A DNA stretch of 64,000 nt from Xestospongia bergquistia (taxonomy: Eukaryota > Porifera > Demospongiae > Haplosclerida > Petrosiidae). The first letter of the stretch is position 1. Every line of letters starts with the position of its first letter. The DNA lies in the NCBI GenBank assembly GCA_963965975.1, contig OZ014415.1, positions 5,089,001 to 5,153,000 of the forward strand, read 5' to 3'. The notes beneath the pieces are model-generated. The model had not been told where the DNA came from. It worked only from the letters and a program-made list of their open reading frames with translations, and did not search any database. A program made the translations under genes and the position numbers. Positions 31,901 through 46,100 of the stretch are shown piece by piece.

Positions 31901-34900
31901 TTAAAGACTTTAGAAGCTTTAGACTATTGAGAGACGTTTATAAAGTAAACTGCTCAGTCTAAAGGACTTTATGGCACTAACTAAATAAACAGCTATTAAC
32001 AGTTTAGTAAGTTAGTTTGCATTAACGCTCTAAAGTCTTTAAGTTAAAGACTTCAGTAGGTTTAGACTATTGAGAGAAGTTTATAAAGTAAACTGCTCAG
32101 TCTAAAGGACTTTATGGCACTAACTAAATAAACAGCTATTAACAGTTTAGTAAGTTAGTTTGCATTAACGCTCTAAAGTCTTTAAGTTAAAGACTTTAGA
32201 AGGTTTAGACTAATGACAGAAGTTTAGAAAATAAACTGCTCAGTCTAAAGGACTTTATGGCACTAACTAAAGAAACAGCTATTGACAGTTTAGTAAGTTA
32301 GTTTGCATTAAGACTCTAAAGTCTTTAAGTTAAAGACTTTAGAAGGTTTACACTATTGAGAGAAGTTTATAAAATAAACTGCTAAGTCTAAAGGACTTTA
32401 TGGCACTAACTAAATAAACAGCTATTAACAGTTGAGTAAGATTGTCTGCATGAACGCTCTAAAGTCTTTAATTTAAAGACTTTAGAAGGTTTAGACTATT
32501 GAGAGAAGTTTATAAAGTAAACTGCTCAGTCTAAAGGACTTTATATCACTAACTAAATGAACAGCTATTAACAGTTTAGTAAGTTAGTTTGCATTAACAC
32601 TCTAAAGTCTTTAAGTTAAAGACTTTAGAAGGTTTAGACTAATAAGAGAATTTCATAAAGTAAACTGCTCAGTCTAAAGGACTTTATGGCACTAACTAAA
32701 TAAACAGCTATTAACAGTTTAGTAAGTTAGTTTGCATTAACGGTCTAAAGTCTTTAAGTTGAAGACTTTAGAGAGTTTAGACTATTGAGAGATTTTTATA
32801 AAGTAAACTGCTCAGTTTATAGGACTTTTTGGCACTAAGTAAATAAGCAGCTATTAACAGTTTAGTAAGTTTGTTTGCATTAACGCTCTAAAGTCTTTAA
32901 GTTAAAGACTTTAGAAGGTTTAGACTATTGACAGACGTTTTTAAAGTAAACTGCTCAGTCTAAAGGACTTTATGGCACTAACTAAACAAACAGCTATTAA
33001 CAGTTTAGTAAGTTAGTTTGCATTAACGCTCTAAAGTCTTTAAGTTAAAGACTTTAGAAGGTTTAGACTATTGAGAGAAGTTTATAAAGTAAACTGCTCA
33101 GTCTAAAGGACTTTATGGCACTAAGGAAATAAAAAGCTTTTCACAGTTTAGTAAGTTAGTTTGCATTAACGCTCTAAAGTCTTTAAAATAAAGACTTTAG
33201 TAGGTTTAGACTATTGAGAGAAGTTTATAAAGTAAACTGCTCAGTCTAAAGGACTTTATGGCACTAAATAAATAAACAGCTATTAACAGTTTAGTAAGTT
33301 AGTTTGCATTAACGCTCTAAAGCCTTTAAGTTAAAGACTTTAGAAGGTTTAGACTATTGAGAGAGGTTTATAAAATAAACTGCTCAGTCTGAAGGACTTT
33401 ATGGCACTAACTAAATAAAGAGCTATTAACAGTTTAGTAAGTTTGTTTGCATTAACGCTCTAAAGTCTTTAAGTTAAAGACTTTAGTAGGTTTACACTAA
33501 TGAGACAAGTTTATAAAGTAAACTGTTTAGTCTAAAGGACTTTATGGCACTAACTAAATAAACAGCTATTAACAGTTTAGTAAGTTAGTTTACATTAACG
33601 CTCTGAAGTCTTTAAGTTAAAGACTTTAGAAGGTTTAGACTATTGAGAGATGTTTATAAAGTAAACTGCTCAGTCTAAAGGACTTTACGGCACTAACTAA
33701 ATAATCACCTATTAACGGTTTAGTAAGTTAGTTTGCATTAACGCTCTAAAGTCTTTAAGTGAAAGACTTTAGAAGGTTTAGACTATTCAGAGAAGTCAAT
33801 AAAATAAACTGCTCAGTCTAAAGGACTTTATGGCACTAACTAAATAAACAGCTATTAACAGTTTAGTAAGTTAGTTTGCATTAACGCTCTAAAGTCTTTA
33901 AGATAAAGACTTTAGTAGGTTTAGACTATTGAGAGAAGTTCATAAAGTAAACTTCTCTGTCTAAAGGACTTTATGGCACTAACTAAATAAACAGCTACTA
34001 ACAGTTTAGGAAGTTAGTTTGCATTATCCCTCTAAAGTCTTTAAATTAAAGACTTTAGTACGTTTAGACTATAGATAAAAGTTTATAAAGTAAACTTCTC
34101 AGTCTAATGGACTTTATGGCACTAACTAAATAAACAGCTATCAACAGTTTAGTAAGTTTGTTTGCATTAACGCTCTAAAGTCTTTAAGTTAAAGACTTTA
34201 GACGGTTTAGACTATTGAGAGAAGTTTCTAAAGTAAACTGCTCAGTCTAAAGGACTTTATGGCACTAACTAAATAAACAGCTATTAACAGTTTAGTAAGT
34301 TAGTTTGCATTAACGCTCTAAAGTCTTTAAGATAAAGACTTTAGAAGTTTTAGACTATTGAGATAAAGTAAACTGTTCAGTCTAAAGGACTTTATGGCAC
34401 TAACTAAATAAACAGCTATTAACAGTTTAGTAAGTTAGTTTGGATTAACGCTCCAATGTCTTTAAGATAATGACTTTAGAAGCTTTAGACTATTGAGAGA
34501 TTTTTATAAAGTAAACTGCTCAGTCTATAGGAGTTTATGGCACTAACTAAATAAACAGCTATTAACAGTTTATGATGTTAGTTTGCATTAACGCTCTAAA
34601 GTCTCTAAGTTAAAGAGTTTAGACGGTTTAGACTATTGACAGAAGTTTATAAAGTAAACTGCTCAGTCTAAAGGACTTTATGGCACTAACTAAATAAACA
34701 GCTATTAACAGTTTAGTAAGTTAGTTGGCATTAACGCTCTAAAGTCTTTAAGATTAAGACTTTATAAGTTTTAGACAATTGAGATAAAGTAAACTGCTCA
34801 GTCTAAAGGACTTTATGGCACTAACTATATAAACAGCTATTAAAAGTTTAGTAAGTTAGTTTGCGTTAACGCTCTAAAGTCATTAAGTTAAAGACTTTAG

Positions 34901-37900
34901 AGGGGTTAGACTAATGAGAGAAGGTTATAAAGTAAACTGCACAGTCTAAAGGACTTTATGGCACTAACTAAATAAACAGCTATTAACAGTTTAGTATGTT
35001 AGTTTGCATGAACGCTATAAAGACTTTAAGTTAAAGACTTTAGAATGTTTAGACTATTGAGAGATTTTTAAAAAGTAAACTGCTGAGTCTAAAGGACTTT
35101 ATGGCACTAACTAAATAAACAGCTATTAACAGTTTAGTAAGTTAGTTTGCATTAACGCTCTAAAGTCTTTAATACACACACTTTAGAAGGTTTAGACTAT
35201 TGAGAGATTTTTATAAAGTAAACTGTTCAATCTAAAGGACTTTATGGCACTAGCTAAATAAAGAGCTATTAACAGTTTAGTAAGCTAGTTTGCATTAACG
35301 CTCTAAAGTCTTTAAGATAAAGACTTTAGAAGGTTTAGACTATTGAGAGAAGTTTATAAAGTAAACTGCTCAGTCTAAAGGACGTTATTGCACTGACTAA
35401 ATAAACAGCTATTAACAGTTTAGTAAGTTAGTTTGCATTAACGCTCTAAAGTCTTTAAGTTAAAGACTTCAGTAGGTTTAGACTATTGAGAGAAGTTTAT
35501 AAAGTAAACTGCTCAGTCTAAAGGACTTTATGGCACTAACTAAATAAACAGCTATTAACAGTTTAGTAAGTTAGTTTGCATTAACGCTCTAAAGTCTTTA
35601 AGTTAAAGACTTTAGAAGGTTTAGACTATTGAGATAAGTTTTTATAAAGTAAACTGCTCAGTCTAAAGGACTTTATGGCGCAAACTAATTAAACAGCTAT
35701 TAACAGATTAGTAAGTTAGTTTGCATTAAAGCTCTAAAGTCTTTAAGGTAAAGACTTTAGAAGGTTTAGACTGTTGAGAGAAGTTTATAAAGTAAACTGC
35801 TCAGTCTAAAGGACTTTATGGCACTAACTAAATAAACAGCTATTAACAGTTTAGTAAGTTAGTTTGCATTAACGCTCTAAAGTCTTTAAGTGAAAGACTT
35901 TAGAAGGTTTAGACTATTGAGAGAAGTTTATAAAATAAACTGCTCAGTCTGAAGGACTTTATGGCACTAACTAAATAAAGAGCTATTAACAGTTTAGTAA
36001 GTTTGTTTGCATTAACGCTTTAAGTCTTTAAGTTAAAGACTTTAGAAGGTTTAGACTATTGAGAGAAGTTTATAAAGTAAACTGCTCAGTCTAAAGGACT
36101 TTATGGCACTAACTAAATAAATAGCTATTAACAGTTTAGTAAGTTAGTTTGCATTAACGCTCTAAAGTCTTTAAGTTAAATACTTTAGAACGTTTAGACT
36201 ATTGAGAGAAGTTTATAAAGTAAACTGCTCAGTCTAAAGACGTTATGGCACTAACTAAATAATCACCTATTAACGGTTTAGTAAGATTGTTTGCATTAAT
36301 GCTCTACAGTATTTAAGTTAAAGACTTTAGAAGTTTTAGACTATTGAGAGAAGTTGATAAAGTAAACTTCTCTGTCTAAAGGATTTTATGGCACTAACTA
36401 AATAAACAGCTATTAACAGTTTAGTAAGTTAGTTTGCATTATCCCTTTAAAGTCTTTAAATTAAAGACTTTAGTAGGTTTAGACTATAGATAGAAGTTTA
36501 TAAAGTAAACTGCTCAGTCTTGTGGACTTTATGGCACTAACTAAGTAAACAGCTATTAACAGTTTAGTAAGTTAGTTTGCATTAACGCTCTAAAGTCTTT
36601 AAGTTAAAGACTTTAGACGGTTTAGACTATTGAGAGTATTTTATAAAGTAAACTGCTCAGTTTATAGGACTTTATGGCACTAAATAAATAAACAGCTATT
36701 AACAGTTTAGTAAGTTAGTTTGCATTAACAGTCTAATGTCTTTAAGATAAAGACTTTAGAAGTTTTAGACTATTGAGATAAAGTAAACTGTTCAGTCAAA
36801 AGGACTTTATGGCACTAACTAAATAAACAGCTATTAACAGTTTAGTAAGCTAGTTTGCATTAACGCTCTAAAGTCTTTAAGTTAAAAACTTTAGAAGGTT
36901 TAGACTATTGAGAGAAGTTTATAAAGTAAATTGCTCAGACTAAAGGACTTTATGGCACTAACTAAATAAACAGCTATTAACAGTTTAGTAAGTTAGTTTG
37001 CATTAATGTCTAATGTCTTTAAGATAAAGACTTTCGAAGGTTTAGACTATTGAGAGATTCTTATAAAGTAAACTGCTCAGTCTATAGGACTTTATGGCAC
37101 TAACTAAATAAAGAGCTATTAACAGTTTATTAACTTAGTTTGCATTAACGCTATAAAGTCTTTAAGTTAAAGACTTTAGACGGTTTAGACTATTGAGAGA
37201 AGTTTATAAAGTAAACTGCTCAGTCTAAAGGACTTTATGGCACTAAATAAATAAACAGCTATTAACAGTTTAGTAAGTTAGTTTGCATTAACGCTCTAAA
37301 GTCTTTAAGATAAAGACTTTAGAAGTTTTAGACTATTGAGATAAAGTAAACTGTTCAGTCAAAAGGACTTTATGGCACTAACTAAATAAACAGCTATTAA
37401 CAGTTTAGTAAGCTAGTTTGCATTGACGCTCTAAAGTCTTTAAGTTAAAAACTTTAGAAGGTTTAGACTATTGAGAGAAGTTCATAAAGTAAATTGCTCA
37501 GTCTAAAGGACTTTATGGCACTAACTAAATAAACAGCTATTAACAGTTTAGTAAGTTAGTTTGCATTAATTCTATAATGTCTTTAAGATAAAGACTTTCG
37601 AAGGGTTAGACTATTGAGAGATTTTTATAAAGTAAACAGCTCAGTCTATAGGACTTTATGGCACTAACTAAATAAACAGCTATTAACAGTTTATTAAGTT
37701 AGTTTGCATTAACGCTCTAAAGTCTTTAAGTTAAAGACTTTAGACGGTTTAGTCTATTGAGAGAAGATTATAAAGTAAACTGCTCAGTCTAAAGCACTTT
37801 ATGGCACTAACTAAATAAACAGCTATTAACAGTTTAGTAAGTTAGTTTGCATTAACCCTCTAAAGTCTTTAAGATAAAGACTTTAGAAGTTTTAGACTAT

Positions 37901-39429
37901 TCAGAGAAAGTAAACTGCTCAGTCTAAAGGACTTTATGGCACTAACTAAATAAACAGCTATTAACAGTTTAGTAAGTTAGTTTGCATTAACGCACTAAAG
38001 TCTTTAAGTTAAAGACTTTAGAAGGTTTAGACTAATTAGAGAAGGTTATAAAGTAAACAGCACAGTCTAAAGGACTTTATGGCACTAACTAAATAAACAG
38101 CTATTAACAGTTTAGTAAGTTAGTTTGCATGAACGCTCTAAAGTCTTTAAGTTAAAGACTTTAGAATGTTTAGACTATTGAGAGTGTTTTATAAGGTAAA
38201 CTGCTCAGTCTAAAGGACTTTATGGCACTAACTAAATAAACAGCTATTAACAGTTTAGTAAGTTAGTTTGCATTAACGTCTAGTCTTTAATATACACACT
38301 TTATAAGGTTTAGACTATTGAGAGAATTTTATAAAGTAAACTGTTCAGTCTAAAGGACTTTATGGCACTAACTAAATAAACAGCTATTAACAGTTTAGTA
38401 AGCTAGTTTGCATTAACGCTCTAAAGTCTTTAAGTTAAAGACTTTAGAAGGTTTAGACTAATGAGAGAAGGTTATAAAGTAAACTGCACAGTCTAAAGGA
38501 CTTTATGGCACTAACTAAATAAACAGCTATTAACAGTTTAGTAAGTTAGTTTGCATGAACGCTCTAAAGTCTTCAAGTTAAAGACTTTGGAATGTTTAGA
38601 CTATTCAGAGGTTTTTATAAAGTAAACTGCTCAGTCTAAAGGACTTTATGGCACTAACTAAATAAACAGCTATTAACAGTTTAGTAAGTTAATTTGCATT
38701 AACGCTCTAGTCTTTAATATACACACTTTAGAAGGTTTAGACTATTGAGAGAATTTTATAAAGTAAACTGTTCAGTCTAAAGGACTTTATGGCACTAACT
38801 AAATAAACAGCTATTAACAGTTTAGTAAGTTAGTTTGCATTAACGCTCTAAAGTGTTTTAGATAAAGTCTTTAGAAGGATTAGACTATTGAGAGAAGTTT
38901 ATAAAGTAAACTGATCAGTCTAAAGGACTTTATGGCACTAACTAAATAAACAGCTATTAACAGTTTAGTAAGTTAGTTGGCATTAACGCTCTAAAGTCTT
39001 TAAGTTAAGACATTAGAAGTTTAGACTATTGAGAGAAGTTTATAAAGTAAACTGCTCAGTTTAAAGGACTTTATGGCGCAAACTAATTAAACAGCTATTA
39101 ACAGCTTTGTAAGTTAGTTTGCATTAACGCTCTAAAGTGTTTAAGTTAAAGACTTTAGAAGGTTTAGACTGTTGAGAGAAGTTTGTAAAGTAAACTGCTC
39201 AGTCTAAAGGACTTTGTGGCACTAACTAAATAAACAGCTATTAACAGTTTAGTAAGTTAGTTTGCATTAACGCTCTAAAGCCTTTAAGTTAAAGACTTTA
39301 GAAGGTTTAGACTATTGAGAGAAGTTTATAAAATAAACTGCTCAGTCTGAAGGACTTTATGGCACTAACTAAATAAAGAGCTATTTACAGTTTAGTAAGT
39401 TTGTTTGCATTAACACTCTAAAGTCTTTA

Positions 39430-42400
39430 AGTTAAAGACTTTAGTAGGTTTACACTAGTGGGACAAGTTTATAAAGTAAACTGTTCAGTCTAAAGGACTT
39501 TATGGCACTAACTAAAGAAACAGCTATTAACAGTTTAGTAAATTAGTTTGCATTAACGCTCTAAAGTCTTTAAGTTATAGACTTTAGAAGGTTTAGACTA
39601 TTGACAGAAGTTTAAAAAGATAACTGCTCAGTCTAAAGGACTTTATGGCACTAACTAAAAGAACAGCTATTAACAATTTAGTAAGTTAGTTTGCATTAAC
39701 GCTCTAAAGTCTTTAAGTAAAACACTTTAGAGAGTTTAGACTATTGAGAGATTTTTATAAAGTAAACTGCTCAGTTTACAGGACTTTATGGCACTAACTA
39801 AATAAGCAGCTATTAACAGATTAGTAAGTTAGTTTGCATTAACGCTCTAAAGTCATTAAGATAAAGACTTTAGAAGGTTTAGACTATTGAGAGACGTTTA
39901 TAAAGTAAACTGCTCAGTTTACAGGACTTTATGGCACTAACTAAATAAAAAGCTATTAACAGTTTAGTAAGTTAGTTTGCATTAACGCTCTAAAGTCTTT
40001 AAGATTAAGACTTTAGAATTTTTAGACTATTGAGATAAAGTAAACTGTTCAGTCAAAAGGACTTTATGGCACTAACTAAATAAACAGCTATTAACAGTTT
40101 AGTAAGCTAGTTTGCATTAACGCTCTAAAGTCTTTAAGTTAAAAACTTTAGAAGGTTTAGACTATTGGGAGAAGTTTATAAAGTAAATTGCTCAGTCTAA
40201 AGGACTTTATGGCACTAAATAAATAAACAGCTATTAACAGTTTAGTAAGTTAGTTTGCATTAATGCTCTAATGTCTTTAAGATAAAGACTTCCGAATGTT
40301 TAGACTATTGAGAGATTTTTATAAAGTAAACTGCTCAGTCTATAGGACTTTATGGCACTAACTAAATAAACAGCTATTAACAGTTTATTAAGTTAGTTTG
40401 CATTAACGCTCTAAAGTCTTTAAGTTAAAGACTTTACACGGTTTAGACCGTTGAGAGAAGTTTATAAAATAAACTGCTCAGTCTAAAGGACTTTATGGCA
40501 CCAACTAAATAAACAGCTATTAACAGTTTAGTAAGTTAGTTTGCATTAACGCTCTAAAGTCTTTAAGATAAAGACATTAGAAGTTTTAGACTATTGAGAT
40601 AAAGTAAACTGTTCAGTCAAAAGGACTTTATGGCACTAACTAAATAAACAGCTATTAACAGTTTAGTAAGCTAGTTTGCATTAACGCTCTAAAGTCTTTA
40701 ACTTAAAAACTTTAGAAGGTTTAGACTATTGAGAGAAGTTTTTAAAGTAAATTGCTCGGTCTAAAGGACTTTATGGCACTAACTAAATAAACAGCTATTA
40801 ACAGTTTAGTAAGTTAGTTTGCATTAATGCTCTAATGTCTTTAAGATAAAGACTTTCGAAGGTTTAGTCTATTGAGAGATTTTTATAAAGTAAACTGCTG
40901 AGTCTATAGGACTTTGTGGCACTAACTAAATAAACAGCTATTAACAGTTTATTAAGTTAGTTTGCATTAATGCCCTAAAGTCTTTAAGTTAAAGACTTTA
41001 GACGGTTTAAACTATTGAGAGAAGTTTATAAAGTAAACTGCTAGTCTAAAGGACTTTATGGCACTAACTAAATAAACAGCTATTAACAGTTTAGTAAGTT
41101 AGTTTGCATTAACGCTCTAAAGTCTTTAAGATAAAGACTTTAGAAGTTTTAAACTATTGAGATAAAGTAAACTGCTCAGTCTAAAGGACTTTATTGCACT
41201 AACTAAATAAACAGCTTTTAACAGTTTAGTAACTTAGTTTGCATTAACGCTCTAAAGTGATTAAGTTAAAGACTTTAGAAGGTTTAGACTAATGAGAGAA
41301 GGTTATAAAGTAAACTGCACAGTCTAAAGGACTTTATGGCACTAACTAAATAAACAGCTATTAACAGTTTAGTAAGTTAGTTTGCATGAACGCTCTAAAG
41401 TCTTTAAGTTAAAGACTTTAGAATGTTTAGACTAATGAGAGATTTTTATAAAGTAAACTGCTCAGTTATAAAGGACTTTATGGCACTAACTAAATAAACA
41501 GCTATTAACAGTTTAGTAAGTTAGTTTGCATTAACGCTCTAAAGTCTTTAATATACACACTTTAGAAGGTTTAGACTATTGAGAGAATTTTATAAAGTAA
41601 ACTGTTGAGTCTAAAGGACTTTATGGCGCAAACTAATTAAACAGCTATTAACAGCTTAGTAAGTTAGTTTGCATTAACGCTCTAAAGTGTTTAAGTTAAA
41701 GACTTTAGAAGGTTTAGACTGTTGAGAGAAGTTTATAAAGTAAACTGCTCAGTCTAAAGGACTTTATGGCACTAACTAAATACACAGCTATTAACAGTTT
41801 AGTAAGTTAGTTTGCATTAACGATCTAAAGCCTTTAAGTTAAAGACTTTAGAAGGTTTAGACTATTGAGAGATGTTTATAAAATAAACTCCTCAGTCTAA
41901 AGGACTTTATGGCACTAAATAAATAAAGAGCTATTAACAGTTTAGTAAGTTTGTTTGCATTAGCGCTCTAAAGTCTTTAAGTTAAAGACTTTAGTAGGTT
42001 TACACTAGTGAGACAAGTTTATAAAGTAAACTGTTCAGTCTAAAGGACTTTATTGCACTAACTAAATAAACAGCTTTTAACAGTTTAGTAACTTAGTTTG
42101 CATTAACGCTCTAAAGTGATTAAGTTAAAGACTTTAGAAGGTTTAGACTAATGAGAGAAAGTTATAAAGTAAACTGCACAGTCTAAAGGACTTTATGGCA
42201 CTAACTAAATAAACAGCTATTAACAGTTTAGTAAGTTAGTTTGCATGAACGCTCTAAAGTCTTTAAGTTAAAGACTTTAGAATGTTTAGACTAATGAGAG
42301 ATTTTTATAAAGTAAACTGCTCAGTATAAAGGACTTTATGGCACTAACTAAATAAACAGCTATTAACAGTTTAGTAAGTTTGTTTGCATTAGCGCTCTAA

Positions 42401-42490
42401 TGTCTTTAAGTTAAAGACTTTAGTAGGTTTACACTAGTGAGACAAGTTTATAAAGTAAACTGTTCAGTCTAAAGGACTTTATGGCACTAA
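39430..42490. repeat. Satellite superblock, copy 1
   Basis: About 3.06 kb of monomers that recur with offset +4,106 bp. Markers are TTATAGACTTT (39575/43681), TTTACACGG (40433/44539), CTGCTAGTCT (41038/45144) and GGCGCA (41625/45731). Confidence 0.85.
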
Positions 42491-43164
42491 CTAAATAAAC
42501 AGCTATTAACAGTTTAGTAAGTTAGCTTGCATGAACGCTCTAAAGTCTTTAAGTTAAAGACTTTAGAAGGTTTAGACTATTGACAGAAGTTTAAAAAGTA
42601 AAATGCTCAGTCTAAAGGACTTTATGGCACTAACTAAATGAACAGCTACTAACAATTTAGTAAGTTAGTTTGCATTAACGCTCTAAACTCTTTCAGTTAA
42701 AGACTTTAGAGAGTTTAGACTATTGAGAGATTTTTATAAAGTAAACTGCTCAGTCTAAAGGACTTTATGGCACTAACTAAATAAACAGCTATTAACAGTT
42801 TAGTAAGTTAGTTTGCATTAACGCTCTAAAGTCTTTAAGATAAAGACTTTAGAAGTTTTAGACTATTGAGATAAAGTAAACTGTTCAGTCAAAAGGACTT
42901 TATGGCACTAACTAAATAAACAGCTATTAACAGTTTATTAAGTTAGTTTGCATTAATGCCCTAAAGTCTTTAAGTTAAAGACTTTAGACGGTTTAAACTA
43001 TTGAGAGAAGTTTATAAAGTAAACTGCTAGTCTAAAGGACTTTATGGCACTAACTAAATAAACAGCTATTAACAGTTTAGTAAGTTAGTTTGCATTAACG
43101 CTCTAAAGTCTTTAAGATAAAGACTTTAGAAGTTTTAAACTATTGAGATAAAGTAAACTGCTCA

Positions 43165-46100
43165 GTCTAAAGGACTTTATTGCACTAACTAAATAAACAG
43201 CTTTTAACAGTTTAGTAACTTAGTTTGCATTAACGCTCTAAAGTGATTAAGTTAAAGACTTTAGAAGGTTTAGACTAATGAGAGAAGGTTATAAAGTAAA
43301 CTGCACAGTCTAAAGGACTTTATGGCACTAACTAAATAAACAGCTATTAACAGTTTAGTAAGTTAGTTTGCATGAACGCTCTAAAGTCTTTAAGTTAAAG
43401 ACTTTAGAATGTTTAGACTAATGAGAGACTTTTATAAAGTAAACTGCTCAGTATAAAGGACTTTATGGCACTAACTAAATAAACAGCTATTAACAGTTTA
43501 GTAAGTTAGTTTGCATTAGCGCTCTAAAGTCTTTAAGTTAAAGACTTTAGTAGGTTTACACTAGTGAGACAAGTTTATAAAGTAAACTGTTCAGTCTAAA
43601 GGACTTTATGGCACTAACTAAAGAAACAGCTATTAACAGTTTAGTAAATTAGTTTGCATTAACGCTCTAAAGTCTTTAAGTTATAGACTTTAGAAGGTTT
43701 AGACTATTGACAGAAGTTTAAAAAGATAACTGCTCAGTCTAAAGGACTTTATGGCACTAACTAAAAGAACAGCTATTAACAATTTAGTAAGTTAGTTTGC
43801 ATTAACGCTCTAAAGTCTTTAAGTAAAACACTTTAGAGAGTTTAGACTATTGAGAGATTTTTATAAAGTAAACTGCTCAGTTTACAGGACTTTATGGCAC
43901 TAACTAAATAAGCAGCTATTAACAGATTAGTAAGTTAGTTTGCATTAACGCTCTAAAGTCATTAAGATAAAGACTTTAGAAGGTTTAGACTATTGAGAGA
44001 CGTTTATAAAGTAAACTGCTCAGTCTAAAGGACTTTATGGCACTAACTAAATAAAAAGCTATTAACAGTTTAGTAAGTTAGTTTGCATTAACGCTCTAAA
44101 GTCTTTAAGATTAAGACTTTAGAATTTTTAGACTATTGAGATAAAGTAAACTGTTCAGTCAAAAGGACTTTATGGCACTAACTAAATAAACAGCTATTAA
44201 CAGTTTAGTAAGCTAGTTTGCATTAACGCTCTAAAGTCTTTAAGATAAAAACTTTAGAAGGTTTAGACTATTGGGAGAAGTTTATAAAGTAAATTGCTCA
44301 GTCTAAAGGACTTTATGGCACTAAATAAATAAACAGCTATTAACAGTTTAGTAAGTTAGTTTGCATTAATGCTCTAATGTCTTTAAGATAAAGACTTCCG
44401 AAGGTTTAGACTATTGAGAGATTTTTATAAAGTAAACTGCTCAGTCTATAGGACTTTATGGCACTAACTAAATAAACAGCTATTAACAGTTTATTAAGTT
44501 AGTTTGCATTAACGCTCTGAAGTCTTTAAGTTAAAGACTTTACACGGTTTAGACCGTTGAGAGAAGTTTATAAAATAAACTGCTCAGTCTAAAGGACTTT
44601 ATGGCACTAACTAAATAAACAGCTATTAACAGTTTAGTAAGTTAGTTTGCATTAACGCACTAAAGTCTTTAAGATAAAGACATTAGAAGTTTTAGACTAT
44701 TGAGATAAAGTAAACTGTTCAGTCAAAAGGACTTTATGGCACTAACTAAATAAACAGCTATTAACAGTTTAGTAAGCTAGTTTGCATTAACGCTCTAAAG
44801 TCTTTAAGTTAAAAACTTTAGAAGGTTTAGACTATTGAGAGAAGTTTTTAAAGTAAATTGCTCGGTCTAAAGGACTTTATGGCACTAACTAAATAAACAG
44901 CTATTAACAGTTTAGTAAGTTAGTTTGCATTAATGCTCTAATGTCTTTAAGATAAAGACTTTCGAAGGTTTAGTCTATTGAGAGATTTTTATAAAGTAAA
45001 CTGCTGAGTCTATAGGACTTTGTGGCACTAACTAAATAAACAGCTATTAACAGTTTATTAAGTTAGTTTGCATTAATGCCCTAAAGTCTTTAAGTTAAAG
45101 ACTTTAGACCGTTTAAACTATTGAGAGAAGTTTATAAAGTAAACTGCTAGTCTAAAGGACTTTATGGCACTAACTAAATAAACAGCTATTAACAGTTTAG
45201 TAAGTTAGTTTGCATTAACGCTCTAAAGTCTTTAAGATAAAGACTTTAGAAGTTTTAAACTATTGAGATAAAGTAAACTGCTCAGTCTAAAGGACTTTAT
45301 TGCACTAACTAAATAAACAGCTTTTAACAGTTTAGTAACTTAGTTTGCATTAACGCTCTAAAGTGATTAAGTTAAAGACTTTAGAAGGTTTACACTAATG
45401 AGAGAAGGTTATAAAGTAAACTGCACAGTCTAAAGGACTTTATGGCACTAACTAAATAAACAGCTATTAACAGTTTAGTAAGTTAGTTTGCATGAACGCT
45501 CTAAAGTCTTTAAGTTAAAGACTTTAGAATGTTTAGACTAATGAGAGATTTTTATAAAGTAAACTGCTCAGTTATAAAGGACTTTATGGCACTAACTAAA
45601 TAAACAGCTATTAACAGTTTAGTAAGTTAGTTTGCATTAACGCTCTAAAGTCTTTAATATACACACTTTAGAAGGTTTAGACTATTGAGAGAATTTTATA
45701 AAGTAAACTGTTGAGTCTAAAGGACTTTATGGCGCAAACTAATTAAACAGCTATTAACAGCTTAGTAAGTTAGTTTGCATTAACGCTCTAAAGTGTTTAA
45801 GTTAAAGACTTTAGAAGGTTTAGACTGTTGAGAGAAGTTTATAAAGTAAACTGCTCAGTCTAAAGGACTTTATGGCACTAACTAAATACACAGCTATTAA
45901 CAGTTTAGTAAGTTAGTTTGCATTAACGATCTAAAGCCTTTAAGTTAAAGACTTTAGAAGGTTTAGACTATTGAGAGATGTTTATAAAATAAACTCCTCA
46001 GTCTAAAGGACTTTATGGCACTAAATAAATAAAGAGCTATTAACAGTTTAGTAAGTTTGTTTGCATTAGCGCTCTAAAGTCTTTAAGTTAAAGACTTTAG